This document shows positions 35,105 to 42,806 of a DNA stretch of 64,000 bases, piece after piece; the stretch's first letter is position 1; each line of letters opens with the position of its first letter. The stretch lies in NCBI GenBank assembly GCA_942491975.1, contig CALOCY010000004.1, positions 1,116,001 to 1,180,000 of the forward strand, written 5' to 3'. The DNA is from CALOCY01 sp942491975 (GTDB lineage: Bacteria > Bacteroidota > Bacteroidia > Bacteroidales > Prolixibacteraceae). The notes beneath the pieces were generated by a model. The model did not search any database. It saw only the letters and a list, made by a program, of their open reading frames with translations, and had not been told where the DNA came from. A program made the translations under genes and the position numbers.

Positions 35105-36745
35105 TTATTCAGGTTCGGTTAGTATATGCATTTCTCTCATTTCGCGCCTTCTCCATCTTTTTAACTTTTGGCGTACCTGTTTTATCGCCGGAATAACTTT
35201 CGGAAATCCTTCGAGTATGACAGCACTGAATAGGTTCGGTCCTACAATATCCGGTTGGTCATTTTGTACCTTTGCTTGTTCAATCTTTTGAATGGTTTGA
35301 TCCGAAGGTAATTTATCTAGAAAATCCTCCAGTATTGTTACTGATTTCTCAATCGCATCAATGTCGGATAGTTTTTCGTTTACCAGCACATCATCCAACT
35401 TTTCTTTGACTTCATTCCAATTCCATAACGGTGTTACCGGTGTTACTGAAAATACAGAGGAAAGGCTTCTGTAAACCTTAAATAACAATTGTGCATCATC
35501 ATATTTAGAATCTTCGGAAGAAGTCATAGATTCCATACATTTCTTTTTAAGCTCTTTTTTCTTCCAGGGCAGTATTGTTATTTCATCTATTAAAAACTTT
35601 AACAGATTGGTAAAATCATCATCTTTCAAATGAGCAGGGGCATCTTTGTACATGTCGACAATAAATTCCAGAAACTGCTCTTTTTGTTTAGAATCTTTCC
35701 ATTTTTTGTTGAACATTTTTTTAACGGAATGCTCTATATTTGTAAGGGTTGACATATTGCCAAGGCCTGCGCCTGCCTCTTTTTTTCTTTCCTCTTTTGA
35801 TAATCCCTTGTATACTTTAAGGGCCTGGTGGAAAGATTCTAAAACAGCATATTCTGTTAAATTATCAGAGCCATACCCTTTACGGTCAGAAAAGTAGTAA
35901 AAGCGCATAACTTTACTGGGGCGTTCCAGAAAATTATCAATCGCTTCGAACCAGTTGAGGGTAAACCGCAATTTTTTGTCTATGGCATCGTCAAAACTAT
36001 TTTTTGATTTGGAAATAAAATAAGGTTTATCTTTTACTACATAATAAATAGCATTGGCCGTAAAATCCTGGTCAGTAATGGATTTCATGGCATGTTTGCT
36101 GGCATCAAAAATATCAATAATGTCATCTGCCCCTTTTTTTCCCACACCAAAATAGCCATTGTCTTTTGAGGTAACATGTATCTTTTTTCCGTCAGTACCC
36201 CTAAGGCTGTTCAGGGCTTTTCCAATTTTTTCTGTTGATAGAGTAATGGAAATATCAACATCGGCACTTTGAGCAGGATCTTTTTTCCTGGCAACATCAT
36301 GTACAATATCACGGGACAATCCACCCACCACCATTACTTCGGGCTCCACCCCCCCCTCTTTCTTATTTTCTTTCTTAATATGGTTAATTACATCAAGGTA
36401 TGTAAGGCCATGGGAGCCTGAGAATAAATTGTTTAGTGTATCATCAAACGTTTTTTTAGTAGTAGGGTCTGCTTCACGGTGATACCAGTTTCCGGGTAAC
36501 TTGTAAGGAGTATCCTTTCCTGTTTCTTCATCTGGATAATAATAGTTCTCACCCGTCCAATCCGGTTTAGTCTCTAAATCACCGATTTTTTGAGGTGTAA
36601 TGTGTTTAGTTTCAGATGTTCCCCTACTTGTCTGCCCCTCTCGTGAATATATAAGCTCCCTATCATTGGCACTTCTACTTTTTCCGTTTCTTTTTTTTAA
36701 TGATGATCCTGGAGTTGCTTTTTTGCGCTCTGTTCTTTCTGGCAT
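35105..36745 (-). CDS. Nucleotidyltransferase of the CCA-adding/poly(A) polymerase type, candidate eCIS effector
   Basis: This 546-aa protein has the class II nucleotidyltransferase head: VMVVGGLSRDIVHD (GG at 141-142, RD at 145-146), the catalytic pair in ADVDISI (D162, D164), DFTANAIYYV at 227-236, and ERPSKVMRFYYFSDRKGYG at 274-292. The last of these corresponds to the ribose/template-binding LRFxRF helix of CCA-adding enzymes. The flanks are unusual: a basic 50-residue N-terminus and a long C-terminal region (about 310-546) unlike normal tRNA nucleotidyltransferases. The sequence is AT-richer than the eCIS genes. Modification of target-cell RNA by nucleotide addition is a plausible effector activity; a housekeeping role seems unlikely from the context and layout. 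Confidence 0.78.
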   Translation of the reverse strand: MPERTERKKATPGSSLKKRNGKSRSANDRELIYSREGQTSRGTSETKHITPQKIGDLETKPDWTGENYYYPDEETGKDTPYKLPGNWYHREADPTTKKTFDDTLNNLFSGSHGLTYLDVINHIKKENKKEGGVEPEVMVVGGLSRDIVHDVARKKDPAQSADVDISITLSTEKIGKALNSLRGTDGKKIHVTSKDNGYFGVGKKGADDIIDIFDASKHAMKSITDQDFTANAIYYVVKDKPYFISKSKNSFDDAIDKKLRFTLNWFEAIDNFLERPSKVMRFYYFSDRKGYGSDNLTEYAVLESFHQALKVYKGLSKEERKKEAGAGLGNMSTLTNIEHSVKKMFNKKWKDSKQKEQFLEFIVDMYKDAPAHLKDDDFTNLLKFLIDEITILPWKKKELKKKCMESMTSSEDSKYDDAQLLFKVYRSLSSVFSVTPVTPLWNWNEVKEKLDDVLVNEKLSDIDAIEKSVTILEDFLDKLPSDQTIQKIEQAKVQNDQPDIVGPNLFSAVILEGFPKVIPAIKQVRQKLKRWRRREMREMHILTEPE

Positions 36746-36905
36746 TTTTGTTACATTTTAATAGTAATAAACATTTTTTGTGAATTCTATTCTTATAGAA
36801 CTTCTTATATAGTAAATATATACAAATATATTGATTTGAAAAAATAAATTTTAATAGCAATACTAGGTATATGCAATGATGTGTTGTCGTTCTTTATTTA
36901 AAAAA

Positions 36906-37684
36906 GGCTCTAGACCATTAAAAATTGAATTTTTATAATTATTTGCTGTTGGAACGGGCAATAACTTTTCTAAGTTATTCTCGTTTCAATAGCATTTCCC
37001 ATAGTTCTTTTTCCATTCTGCTTTGCGATTTTTTCCATCTCCACTCACACTCTTTCAAATGGTAATCAAAGTATTTTTTCACCCCATTGAACTTGCTTAA
37101 CCGTCGTTTGGTAAAGCTCCAAAATGATTCAATGCCATTAATATGTGTTCCTTTACCATCAGAAAAATGTTTGGACTTATTGATCCTGATATGTTTGTCA
37201 TAACCTACATCGACCAATCCACTATACCCCCTCCAACCATCAGTAATAACGATACTTTCAGGTAAAACTTTTCCCAATATTAGTGGGCGTAATGTTTCTC
37301 GTTTACTATTAGGGACAATTTCAGTATACACACGGCCATCCCGTTCAAATATGCCAAATACTGGTTGCTTCCATGTCCCCCTTCCTCTTTTTTGCGGCAT
37401 ATTTACCCCACGTAAACGTTTACTTCCAAAGTAAGCTTCATCCAATTCAACAATCCCAAAGAACTTCTCTAAATCTTCAATTTGCGATTCATAGATACAC
37501 TCTCTAAAAAGCAGAAAATATCTATTTATCGTTTTTCTATTTAACCCTAAAATAATACTTGTTTTCGTTGCATCAATGTCGGCACAAAAACATCGTATCA
37601 CTTTTTTGATTTTGAAATCACTCAGTTTACTATATTTTACAGCCATTACAGAACAAATTTAACTAATTGTTCTGGTCTTAAGCC
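36906..37684 (-). mobile_element. IS1595-family insertion sequence, about 779 bp, apparently intact
   Basis: The element is defined by imperfect terminal inverted repeats. The left end starts GGCTCTAGACCATTAAAAATTG at 36906. The right end, read inward, starts GGCTTAAGACCAGAACAATTAG at 37684 (16 of 22 positions match). The 7-bp sequence TAAAAAA flanks both sides (36899-36905 and 37685-37691), consistent with a target duplication, although it is A-rich and therefore weak evidence. The single transposase gene fills most of the element. Confidence 0.82.
36975..37646 (-). CDS. IS1595-family (ISXO2-like) transposase
   Basis: This 223-aa protein has a helix-turn-helix-like N-terminus (about residues 10-45) and the ISXO2-like DDE/N catalytic domain: VELDEAYFG (D69), ITDGWRGY (D136) and HINGIESFWSFTKRRL (N170/E173). 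The length matches the short IS1016-type subgroup. No frameshift or internal stop is present, so the element may still be active. It catalyses cut-and-paste or copy-type transposition of the surrounding element. Confidence 0.93.
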   Translation of the reverse strand: MAVKYSKLSDFKIKKVIRCFCADIDATKTSIILGLNRKTINRYFLLFRECIYESQIEDLEKFFGIVELDEAYFGSKRLRGVNMPQKRGRGTWKQPVFGIFERDGRVYTEIVPNSKRETLRPLILGKVLPESIVITDGWRGYSGLVDVGYDKHIRINKSKHFSDGKGTHINGIESFWSFTKRRLSKFNGVKKYFDYHLKECEWRWKKSQSRMEKELWEMLLKRE

Positions 37685-38130
37685 TAAAAAAATAATTGAT
37701 CAAAAAAATACAAGAATTTGGCATCTTCGGGCGTCTATAGTGATGGGGGCTGATTTTAGCTTTTTACAAAAAAAATCACCCCTTCACCAAATGTAACTGG
37801 TTTGCCTGAAAGGATTTGCCCATTACTTTCCCGTTTTTGCTTTATGTAGTTTCTTCTTACATAAAACAAGATTTTAAATGTACTTCTCATGATGCTTAAT
37901 CCTTTCGTTACAAAATTAATTTGGTTAACTCAATTTTAAGCTACTTGCAAGAAGACAATTTGATGAATTTCAGATACTTGTAAAGGAAATTATTACAGAA
38001 AACTTATGCTTTTTTCTGTAATGATTTGTCGTTATGCTATCGTTACAGGGGCAAAAAAAATGTGCAAGTCGTTGATGTACACATTTTTTTATTTTTTGAC
38101 ACTCTCTTGTCTGAGTATTTTTTGCGATTC
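37685..38130. other. Intergenic region with two terminator-like hairpins, no gene
   Basis: No convincing coding region was found. Two hairpins are visible: TTACAGAAAA/TTTTCTGTAA at 37993-38021, and an A/T-flanked stem AAAAATGTG/CACATTTTT at 38053-38090. The latter could end minus-strand transcripts leaving the tRNA/GIY-YIG repeat. The 88-codon + strand ORF that starts at 38026 and runs into the repeat is considered spurious. Confidence 0.5.
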
Positions 38131-38134
38131 GCTG

Positions 38135-38203
38135 TGACTCAGCTGAGTCTCGAACTCAGGGCCCTTCCGCAAAGCGGAATGCTCTACCTTGAGCTACTAT
38201 TAA
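38135..38203 (-). pseudogene. tRNA-like fragment, copy 1 (tRNA-Lys 3' half)
   Basis: The minus strand keeps the complete T-arm and 3' acceptor half of the tRNA-Lys at 38865-38937. The D-arm is short (GCTC-AAGGTA-GAGC), the anticodon arm is altered (a TTCCG-CTTTG-CGGAA stem-loop with C instead of T at position 33), and the 5' acceptor strand does not pair. It cannot fold as a normal tRNA. Confidence 0.75.
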
Positions 38204-38438
38204 GTAAAGATTGTATGAACACTTTCGATTTGCGTGATTTGATAAATTTTTCACGATCCATAGCTGCTATTTATGAATCAAATGATTCATAATAGACTAA
38301 TTTCCAGGGGATACCAACATCAGTATATTTTCCTTTTTTTCGGTTGTGTTCTGATAGCCTTCTGTCAATGTTATTGGTGTATCCCACATAAAATCGTTTT
38401 AACGACTCACTATGAAGTATGTACACAAAATAGCGCAT
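38184..38438 (-). pseudogene. GIY-YIG endonuclease, copy 1, interrupted by an in-frame stop
   Basis: From the ATG at 38438 the reading is MRYFVYILHSESLKRFYVGYTNNIDRRLSEHN..KLVYYESFDS, the GIY-YIG core with its Tyr and Arg (VYILHS, YVGYT, RR) residues. A TAA at 38271-38273 interrupts it. After the stop the frame continues as IAAMDREKFIKSRKSK and on to VFIQSLL, the normal C-terminal half of small GIY-YIG proteins. It ends at a TAG at 38184-38186 inside the tRNA-like D-arm. Both tandem copies carry the same stop. Confidence 0.78.
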
Positions 38439-38461
38439 GATAAGAATCAATATTGAAGTAT

Positions 38462-38493
38462 AAAAAAAAGGAGAGACCGTAACATCTCTCCTT
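38462..38493 (-). terminator. Terminator downstream of tRNA-like copy 2
   Basis: On the minus strand, GGAGAG and CTCTCC form a stem with a 10-base loop followed by a run of eight T. It is identical to the one after the intact tRNA-Lys. Confidence 0.8.
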
Positions 38494-38499
38494 ACGCTG

Positions 38500-38568
38500 T
38501 GACTCAGCTGAGTCTCGAACTCAGGACCCTTCCGCAAAGCGGAATGCTCTACCTTGAGCTACTATTAA
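38500..38568 (-). pseudogene. tRNA-like fragment, copy 2 (tRNA-Lys 3' half)
   Basis: This is the second copy of the degenerate tRNA unit, 365 bases from copy 1, with the same intact T-arm and 3' acceptor but altered D-arm and anticodon arm. It overlaps the end of the second GIY-YIG remnant. Confidence 0.75.
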
Positions 38569-38803
38569 GTAAAGATTGTATGAACACTTTCGATTTGCGT
38601 GATTTGATAAATTTTTCACGATCCATAGCTGCTATTTATGAATCAAATGATTCATAATAGACTAATTTCCAGGGAATACCAACATCAGTATATTTTCCTT
38701 TTTTTCGGTTGTGTTCTGATAGCCTTCTGTCAATGTTATTGGTGTATCCCACATAAAATCGTTTTAACGACTCACTATGAAGTATGTACACAAAATAGCG
38801 CAT
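38549..38803 (-). pseudogene. GIY-YIG endonuclease, copy 2, interrupted by the same in-frame stop
   Basis: This is identical in layout to copy 1: an ATG at 38803, the GIY-YIG core, a TAA at 38636-38638 and a C-terminal half (KFIKSRKSKVFIQSLL) in frame beyond it, ending at 38549. That both copies share the stop means the lesion preceded the duplication. Alternatively the 55-aa form is itself the product. Confidence 0.75.
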
Positions 38804-38826
38804 GATAAGAATCAATATTGAAGTAT

Positions 38827-38858
38827 AAAAAAAAGGAGAGACCGTAACATCTCTCCTT
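38827..38858 (-). terminator. Intrinsic terminator of tRNA-Lys
   Basis: On the minus strand, GGAGAG and CTCTCC form a stem round a 10-base loop with eight T after it. It lies 7 bases beyond the tRNA 3' end. Confidence 0.85.
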
Positions 38859-38864
38859 ACGCTG

Positions 38865-38937
38865 TGACTCAGCTGAGTCTCGAACTCAGGACCCCATCCT
38901 TAAAAGGGATGTGCTCTACCAACTGAGCTACTGAGTC
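38865..38937 (-). tRNA. tRNA-Lys (anticodon TTT)
   Basis: On the minus strand the acceptor GACTCAG pairs with CTGAGTC. The D-arm is GCTC-AGTTGGTA-GAGC. The anticodon stem is CATCC/GGATG with loop CTTTTAA (anticodon TTT), and the T-arm is CTGAG-TTCGAGA-CTCAG. CCA is not encoded. It is the intact member of a group of three whose other two are the 3' halves at 38135 and 38500. The tRNA gene marks the right edge of the eCIS-plus-cargo block, a common insertion target. Confidence 0.95.
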
Positions 38938-39098
38938 GTCCGTATGACCTTTTTGTAAAGGCGATGCAAAAATAGTTTCTTTTTTTCTTTTTCCAAATAT
39001 TTTATGATCGTTTTTTTCGGATTTTTTAGTGTCGTTATCAGGCAATTAAAACCCTTGTCTAATCAACTGTTTTTAGCAACGATTTAAAGCAGAATAGT

Positions 39099-39106
39099 TA
39101 CCTTTG
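39099..39106 (+). promoter_or_regulatory. Bacteroidota -7 promoter element for the SDR gene
   Basis: TACCTTTG fits the TAnnTTTG consensus, with a T-rich TGTTTTTAG about 20 bases upstream in place of a clear TTTG -33 box. It lies 30 bases before the chosen start codon. Confidence 0.5.
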
Positions 39107-39136
39107 TTTGGATATAAAGTAAGAAAAATTGTTTCG

Positions 39137-39940
39137 ATGAAAAATAAAGTAGTCATCATCACCGGTGCATCCTCGGGGATAGGAAAAGCCCTTGCGTATG
39201 AATTTGCTTCACGGGGTGCCCGTTTAGTACTTGGTGCCCGTCGTACTGAACGGTTGTCAGAAATTGAAGAAGAGTTGACAACAACTGAAATATTGTCGGT
39301 AAAGACTGATGTAAGTGATGAAAATGATTGTAAAAATATAATCGAAAAGGCGATAGAACGGTTTGGAAAGATTGACGTGTTGATCAACAATGCCGGGATA
39401 TCAATGCGGGCACTGTTTGAAGAGGTAGACCTGGAAGTGATCCGTAAACTGATGGATGTGAATTTCTGGGGAACGGTATACTGTACAAAATATGCATTAC
39501 CTCATCTGATCAGGAACAAAGGCTCTTTAGTGGGGGTTATCTCCATTGCCGGACATGTCGGATTGCCGGGACGCACCGGTTACGCGGCATCAAAATTTGC
39601 TGTTCGCGGCTTTTTGGATACGGTACGGATCGAAAACCTGAAAAAGGGCTTGCATGTATTGGTGGCGGCTCCCGGATTTACTGCATCGGAGGTACGTAAA
39701 GTAGCACTGACTAAAGGTGGCGAAAAGCAGGGAGAAACCCCGCGTGATGAAAGTAAGATGATGTCGGCCGAAACATGTGCAAAACACATTGCCAATGCGG
39801 TAAAAAAACGAAAAAGATCCCTTGTTTTAACGTTTGTTGAGGGGAAAGTAACAGTGCTTTTAGGAAAAATCTTTCCTTCGCTGCTCGATAAACTTACCTA
39901 TAACCATATGGCAAAAGAGCCTGATTCCCCATTTAAGTAA
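39137..39940 (+). CDS. Short-chain dehydrogenase/reductase (SDR family)
   Basis: The start is the ATG at 39137 (MKNKVVIITGASSGIGKALA), not the upstream alternative, because the Rossmann strand normally begins within a few residues and a -7 promoter element lies at 39099. The 267-aa protein has the TGASSGIG cofactor motif, NNAG (near residue 85), a catalytic Ser in SIAGHVG and YAASK (Tyr-x3-Lys). It catalyses NAD(P)H-dependent oxidation or reduction of an unknown carbonyl or alcohol. Its C-terminal 40 residues are basic, possibly membrane-associated as in DltE/YqjQ-like SDRs. Confidence 0.9.
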   Translation: MKNKVVIITGASSGIGKALAYEFASRGARLVLGARRTERLSEIEEELTTTEILSVKTDVSDENDCKNIIEKAIERFGKIDVLINNAGISMRALFEEVDLEVIRKLMDVNFWGTVYCTKYALPHLIRNKGSLVGVISIAGHVGLPGRTGYAASKFAVRGFLDTVRIENLKKGLHVLVAAPGFTASEVRKVALTKGGEKQGETPRDESKMMSAETCAKHIANAVKKRKRSLVLTFVEGKVTVLLGKIFPSLLDKLTYNHMAKEPDSPFK

Positions 39941-40008
39941 AAAAGTATTGAACCTAACGGGGATTGTGTTGTTACATCGGTATTGAACAATTTTAAAAGA
40001 GAAATAGT

Positions 40009-40521
40009 ATGGCTGAATATAACGACAAAGTTACATTTGCCGGAAACCCGGTAACCCTGGTAGGAAATGAGATTAAGCCGGGCGATAAAGCCCCCGATTT
40101 TACAGTATTGAATGGTGGATTGCAACCTGTAAAGCTTTCTGATTATGAGGGGAAAGTGCGTGTTGTAACGGTATATCCTTCTATTGATACAGGGGTGTGT
40201 GCGGCACAAAACCGACGGTTCAACAAAGAGGCCACAACATTGAGTGATGATGTGGTTATACTTTCCATTTCATGTGACCTGCCTTTTGCACAAAAGCGTT
40301 TTTGTGCTGCCGAAGGGATTGATAATGTGCTTACCCTTTCGGATCATCGCGATGTGGATTTTGGTCAAAAATATGGATTCCTGATTAAAGAGCTGCGCTT
40401 GTTGGCCCGGGGGAATGTGGTGGTAGATAAAGATGGTGTGGTCAGGTATGTGGAATATGTCCCGGAAATCACACAGGAACCTGATTATGATGCGTTATTA
40501 AAAGTGGTAAAGGGATTGTAA
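40009..40521 (+). CDS. tpx: Thiol peroxidase (atypical 2-Cys peroxiredoxin)
   Basis: This 170-aa protein has the Tpx signature: the KVTFAGNPVTLVG N-terminus, PGDKAPDF, the peroxidatic Cys64 in PSIDTGVCAAQ and the resolving Cys99 in AQKRFCAAEG. It reduces hydrogen peroxide and alkyl hydroperoxides using thioredoxin. Length matches the family. It sits 68 bases after the SDR gene, and a hairpin terminator directly follows the stop. Confidence 0.97.
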   Translation: MAEYNDKVTFAGNPVTLVGNEIKPGDKAPDFTVLNGGLQPVKLSDYEGKVRVVTVYPSIDTGVCAAQNRRFNKEATTLSDDVVILSISCDLPFAQKRFCAAEGIDNVLTLSDHRDVDFGQKYGFLIKELRLLARGNVVVDKDGVVRYVEYVPEITQEPDYDALLKVVKGL

Positions 40522-40524
40522 TAC

Positions 40525-40564
40525 AAAAGGACCTGACAGGTTGATAACCCTGTCAGGTCCTTTT
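40525..40564. terminator. Bidirectional terminator between tpx and the lipoprotein gene
   Basis: AAAAGGACCTGACAGG and CCTGTCAGGTCCTTTT form a perfect 16-bp stem round a 6-7-base loop. The A-run and T-run flanking it serve both converging genes. Confidence 0.93.
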
Positions 40565-40571
40565 GATGTTT

Positions 40572-41330
40572 TCAAGGCAAAAACTTTCGTTGTCGGAAGG
40601 TGTGGGTAATATAATCATCATCAATGGGAAAGAAAAAACGATAAAAACGGGCTTCCGGTTGGTAATCAAAATAGAGGTGTCCACGAATGGCCTGTCCCGG
40701 ATCAAGTGTGGTTTTTCGTAGTGCGGCATTCTCCCAGCGATACCTGAGATCTTCATTCTCCATCGCTTCAATATCATTTTCCACGCTCACTGCGGCAGCA
40801 ATGTCACTGGCAATAAATGAGGCGTCGGCTGCCAAAGCATACCGTTCACTATTATCATAGTCATTTTCAACACCTGAGGTTATTGCTGCAATTACACCTA
40901 CCCCGGCGGCCACCAGTCCAATCATTGCTGAATTTTTTTGACGGGCTTCAAGGCGGGAAATTTCCATGTCAATATCAAACAGCTCTTTTTCAGGATCAGC
41001 AGCATAAAAACGTACACTGGCTGAATCGGTGTAAATTGTATCGCCGGAAAATTTATAAAAGAGCGATGCCGGATCAACAAGCAATGGCAGATTGGAATTG
41101 TTAATGACCTCCATGTCAAAAATGATATATGGTCTTATCAGGCGGTTAAATGCCATGCTAACACTCACTCCGTTTAGTGAGTCAAGGGCATACTCTTTAC
41201 CGTAAAACCACTTTGTTTGTTCTGTTTCGGGGTTCATTCTTACTACTGCCTTTGGGGTACTACATGCCTGAACCAACAATAATAGTATAATAATGCCTGA
41301 GAAAACAGGCAATCGATTAGATTTAATCAT
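40572..41330 (-). CDS. Lipoprotein of unknown function
   Basis: This 252-aa protein begins MIKSNRLPVFSGIIILLLLVQACSTPK, a lipoprotein signal with lipobox LVQAC (acylated Cys at about 23), so it is membrane-anchored, probably facing the periplasm or cell surface. A short hydrophobic stretch, SAMIGLVAAGVGVIAAITSG, lies near residue 135. The sequence is otherwise mixed, with no recognised domain. It converges with tpx at a shared terminator and may be a Bacteroidota-specific lipoprotein. Confidence 0.82.
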   Translation of the reverse strand: MIKSNRLPVFSGIIILLLLVQACSTPKAVVRMNPETEQTKWFYGKEYALDSLNGVSVSMAFNRLIRPYIIFDMEVINNSNLPLLVDPASLFYKFSGDTIYTDSASVRFYAADPEKELFDIDMEISRLEARQKNSAMIGLVAAGVGVIAAITSGVENDYDNSERYALAADASFIASDIAAAVSVENDIEAMENEDLRYRWENAALRKTTLDPGQAIRGHLYFDYQPEARFYRFFFPIDDDYITHTFRQRKFLP

Positions 41331-41387
41331 AATTATTCGATTTTAGTGTTATACTTTGTCTCTTGAAAAAACAAAAACTGTGCCATG

Positions 41388-42101
41388 TTAGTCTTGTTTT
41401 AGCAGGTGCTGAATAACTACTGAAGCACAGAAGCAACCAAACAAAGGAGGCATATAAGAGATTGTCCCAACAACTGATTTTTTGTTTTGACCCTCTTCTT
41501 CAATCACTTTTGATTTATCGATGAGTTCGGGAGAAAAGACTGCTTTGAACCCTTTTTTTATGCCCAGTTTTCCCAACCGCTTACGTAGCATGCGTGCCAG
41601 GTTACAATTGTGTGTTTTTGATATATCGGCAATTTTAATCAGGGAAGGATCAAATTTACCCCCGGCTCCCATTGAACTAACAATATTGTAGCCTTTTTGG
41701 ATGGAGTGGTATATAAGGTACACCTTCGGGGCTAATGTATCAATGCAGTCAATCACATAATCGAAAGGCTCATTCAGGAGTTCAATCATATTCTCATCTT
41801 TCAGAAAGATAGTATGTGATTTCAGATTGATGGAAGGGGAGATGTCCAAAAAACGTTCTTTCAGGAGTTCGGCTTTTGATTTTCCCTGATTACTTATCAG
41901 GCCGATGAGTTGCCGGTTGCGGTTGGTAGGATCAACTACATCGCCATCAATAATGGTCATGTTGCCTACACCGGCTCGGCACAGCTGTTCGGCGGCATAA
42001 GCCCCTACGCCTCCAAGCCCCACAACCAAAACATTGCTTTTACTTAGTCTTTCAATGCCGTCATCTCCTATTAATAACTTAGTCCTGTTTTGCCAATCCA
42101 T
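41388..42101 (-). CDS. tcdA: tRNA threonylcarbamoyladenosine dehydratase
   Basis: The start is taken at the ATG at 42101 (MDWQNRTKLLIGDDGIERLS); an upstream in-frame TTG at 42107 is less likely. The ThiF/E1-like fold is shown by VLVVGLGGVGAYAAEQLCRAGVG (nucleotide loop), the TIIDGDVVDPTNRNRQ segment (Asp and Arg residues), the VIDCIDT segment, and FKAVFSPE. The enzyme closes the cyclic form of t6A at position 37 of ANN-decoding tRNAs using ATP. The gene overlaps the preceding TatD-type gene by 23 bases. Confidence 0.9.
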   Translation of the reverse strand: MDWQNRTKLLIGDDGIERLSKSNVLVVGLGGVGAYAAEQLCRAGVGNMTIIDGDVVDPTNRNRQLIGLISNQGKSKAELLKERFLDISPSINLKSHTIFLKDENMIELLNEPFDYVIDCIDTLAPKVYLIYHSIQKGYNIVSSMGAGGKFDPSLIKIADISKTHNCNLARMLRKRLGKLGIKKGFKAVFSPELIDKSKVIEEEGQNKKSVVGTISYMPPLFGCFCASVVIQHLLKQD

Positions 42102-42747
42102 GTCCAAAAACGGTTGTAAAATTGCTGTATAGCTGTTGTTTTAATATCTCAATTTCTGTTTTTCGCAGTAAGGCAGCCTGCCGGTAAATCACTTCTATCG
42201 GGGTAGCTGAATCATCGGTTTCCAGAAAAATGAAATTTTCGGGCAAAGATATAAATGTTTCGGTTGTTTTTGTATCGTGTTGAAAGAGTGCAGTGCCAAA
42301 CGAAAGAAAAATCCCTTTTGCAATAAGTTGTTGCGCAGTAGTACTGTTCCCACTGTACCGGTGGATGACCCAGGGAACTTTCGGGTTCACCTTTTTATGA
42401 ATGGACAAAAGCATCTCGTAGCTTTTTACACAATGAATAATCAGCGGTTTTTTTAACTCCTCGGAAAGGGAAATGTGATGGTGAAATATGTGCTGTTGCA
42501 ACTCAGGAGGGGCTCCTTTGAGCTTGTCAAGACCTGTCTCTCCAATAGCGATTACTGACGAATGAGCGGCCTTATCATCAAGTAATAAAAGCTGGGCAGC
42601 ATAATCAGCAGCAATATACCACGGATGAACGCCAACGGTATAATACCCCTCCTGGGGAACATCCTCATGTTCAATCAGGTTGCACAGGGTAATATTTACC
42701 CCTGAAGAATAAGGCTGATGGCTGTGTATATCGATATATTTTGACAC
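42079..42747 (-). CDS. TatD family hydrolase
   Basis: The HSH motif in YIDIHSHQ (normally just after the start) and IAIGETGLD, IIHCVKS and FLETDDS identify the TatD metal-dependent hydrolase family (DNase or deacylase activity). A TTG start at 42765 would fall inside the promoter-like TATTTTTG (42763-42770), so the GTG at 42747 is preferred, giving about 222 aa. It overlaps tcdA at its 3' end, so the two are probably co-transcribed. The substrate cannot be inferred. Confidence 0.85.
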   Translation of the reverse strand: MSKYIDIHSHQPYSSGVNITLCNLIEHEDVPQEGYYTVGVHPWYIAADYAAQLLLLDDKAAHSSVIAIGETGLDKLKGAPPELQQHIFHHHISLSEELKKPLIIHCVKSYEMLLSIHKKVNPKVPWVIHRYSGNSTTAQQLIAKGIFLSFGTALFQHDTKTTETFISLPENFIFLETDDSATPIEVIYRQAALLRKTEIEILKQQLYSNFTTVFGHGLAKQD

Positions 42748-42762
42748 AGTATGCGTATTTTT

Positions 42763-42770
42763 CAAAAATA
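42763..42770 (-). promoter_or_regulatory. -7 promoter element for the TatD-type gene
   Basis: The minus strand reads TATTTTTG, a match to TAnnTTTG, immediately before the TatD-type gene. No clear TTTG -33 box was found. Confidence 0.4.
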
Positions 42771-42806
42771 AAATTAGTGATTTTATCTGACCATTGGTGA
42801 AGGTCG

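Larger units (their letters stand above)
38131..38860 (-). repeat. 365-bp tandem repeat, two copies, each a tRNA 3' half plus GIY-YIG remnant
   Basis: Copy 1 spans 38131-38495 and copy 2 spans 38496-38860. They differ at only a few positions (for example GGGCCC versus GGACCC at 38161/38526 and AGGGGA versus AGGGAA). Each starts with GCTGTGACTCAGCTGAGTCTCG, the complement of the tRNA-Lys 3' end, which reappears in the intact gene from 38861. Each ends with the same terminator. The unit looks like a small integrated element that was duplicated after insertion at the tRNA. Confidence 0.9.

Noticed and set aside
38026..38292. An 88-codon + strand ORF running into the tRNA/GIY-YIG repeat
   Set aside because: It crosses the antisense of the tRNA-like fragment and the GIY-YIG remnant and has no sensible protein pattern.
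38131..38860. CRISPR-like array
   Set aside because: Only two 365-bp copies with no short repeats or unique spacers; the unit is tRNA-derived.
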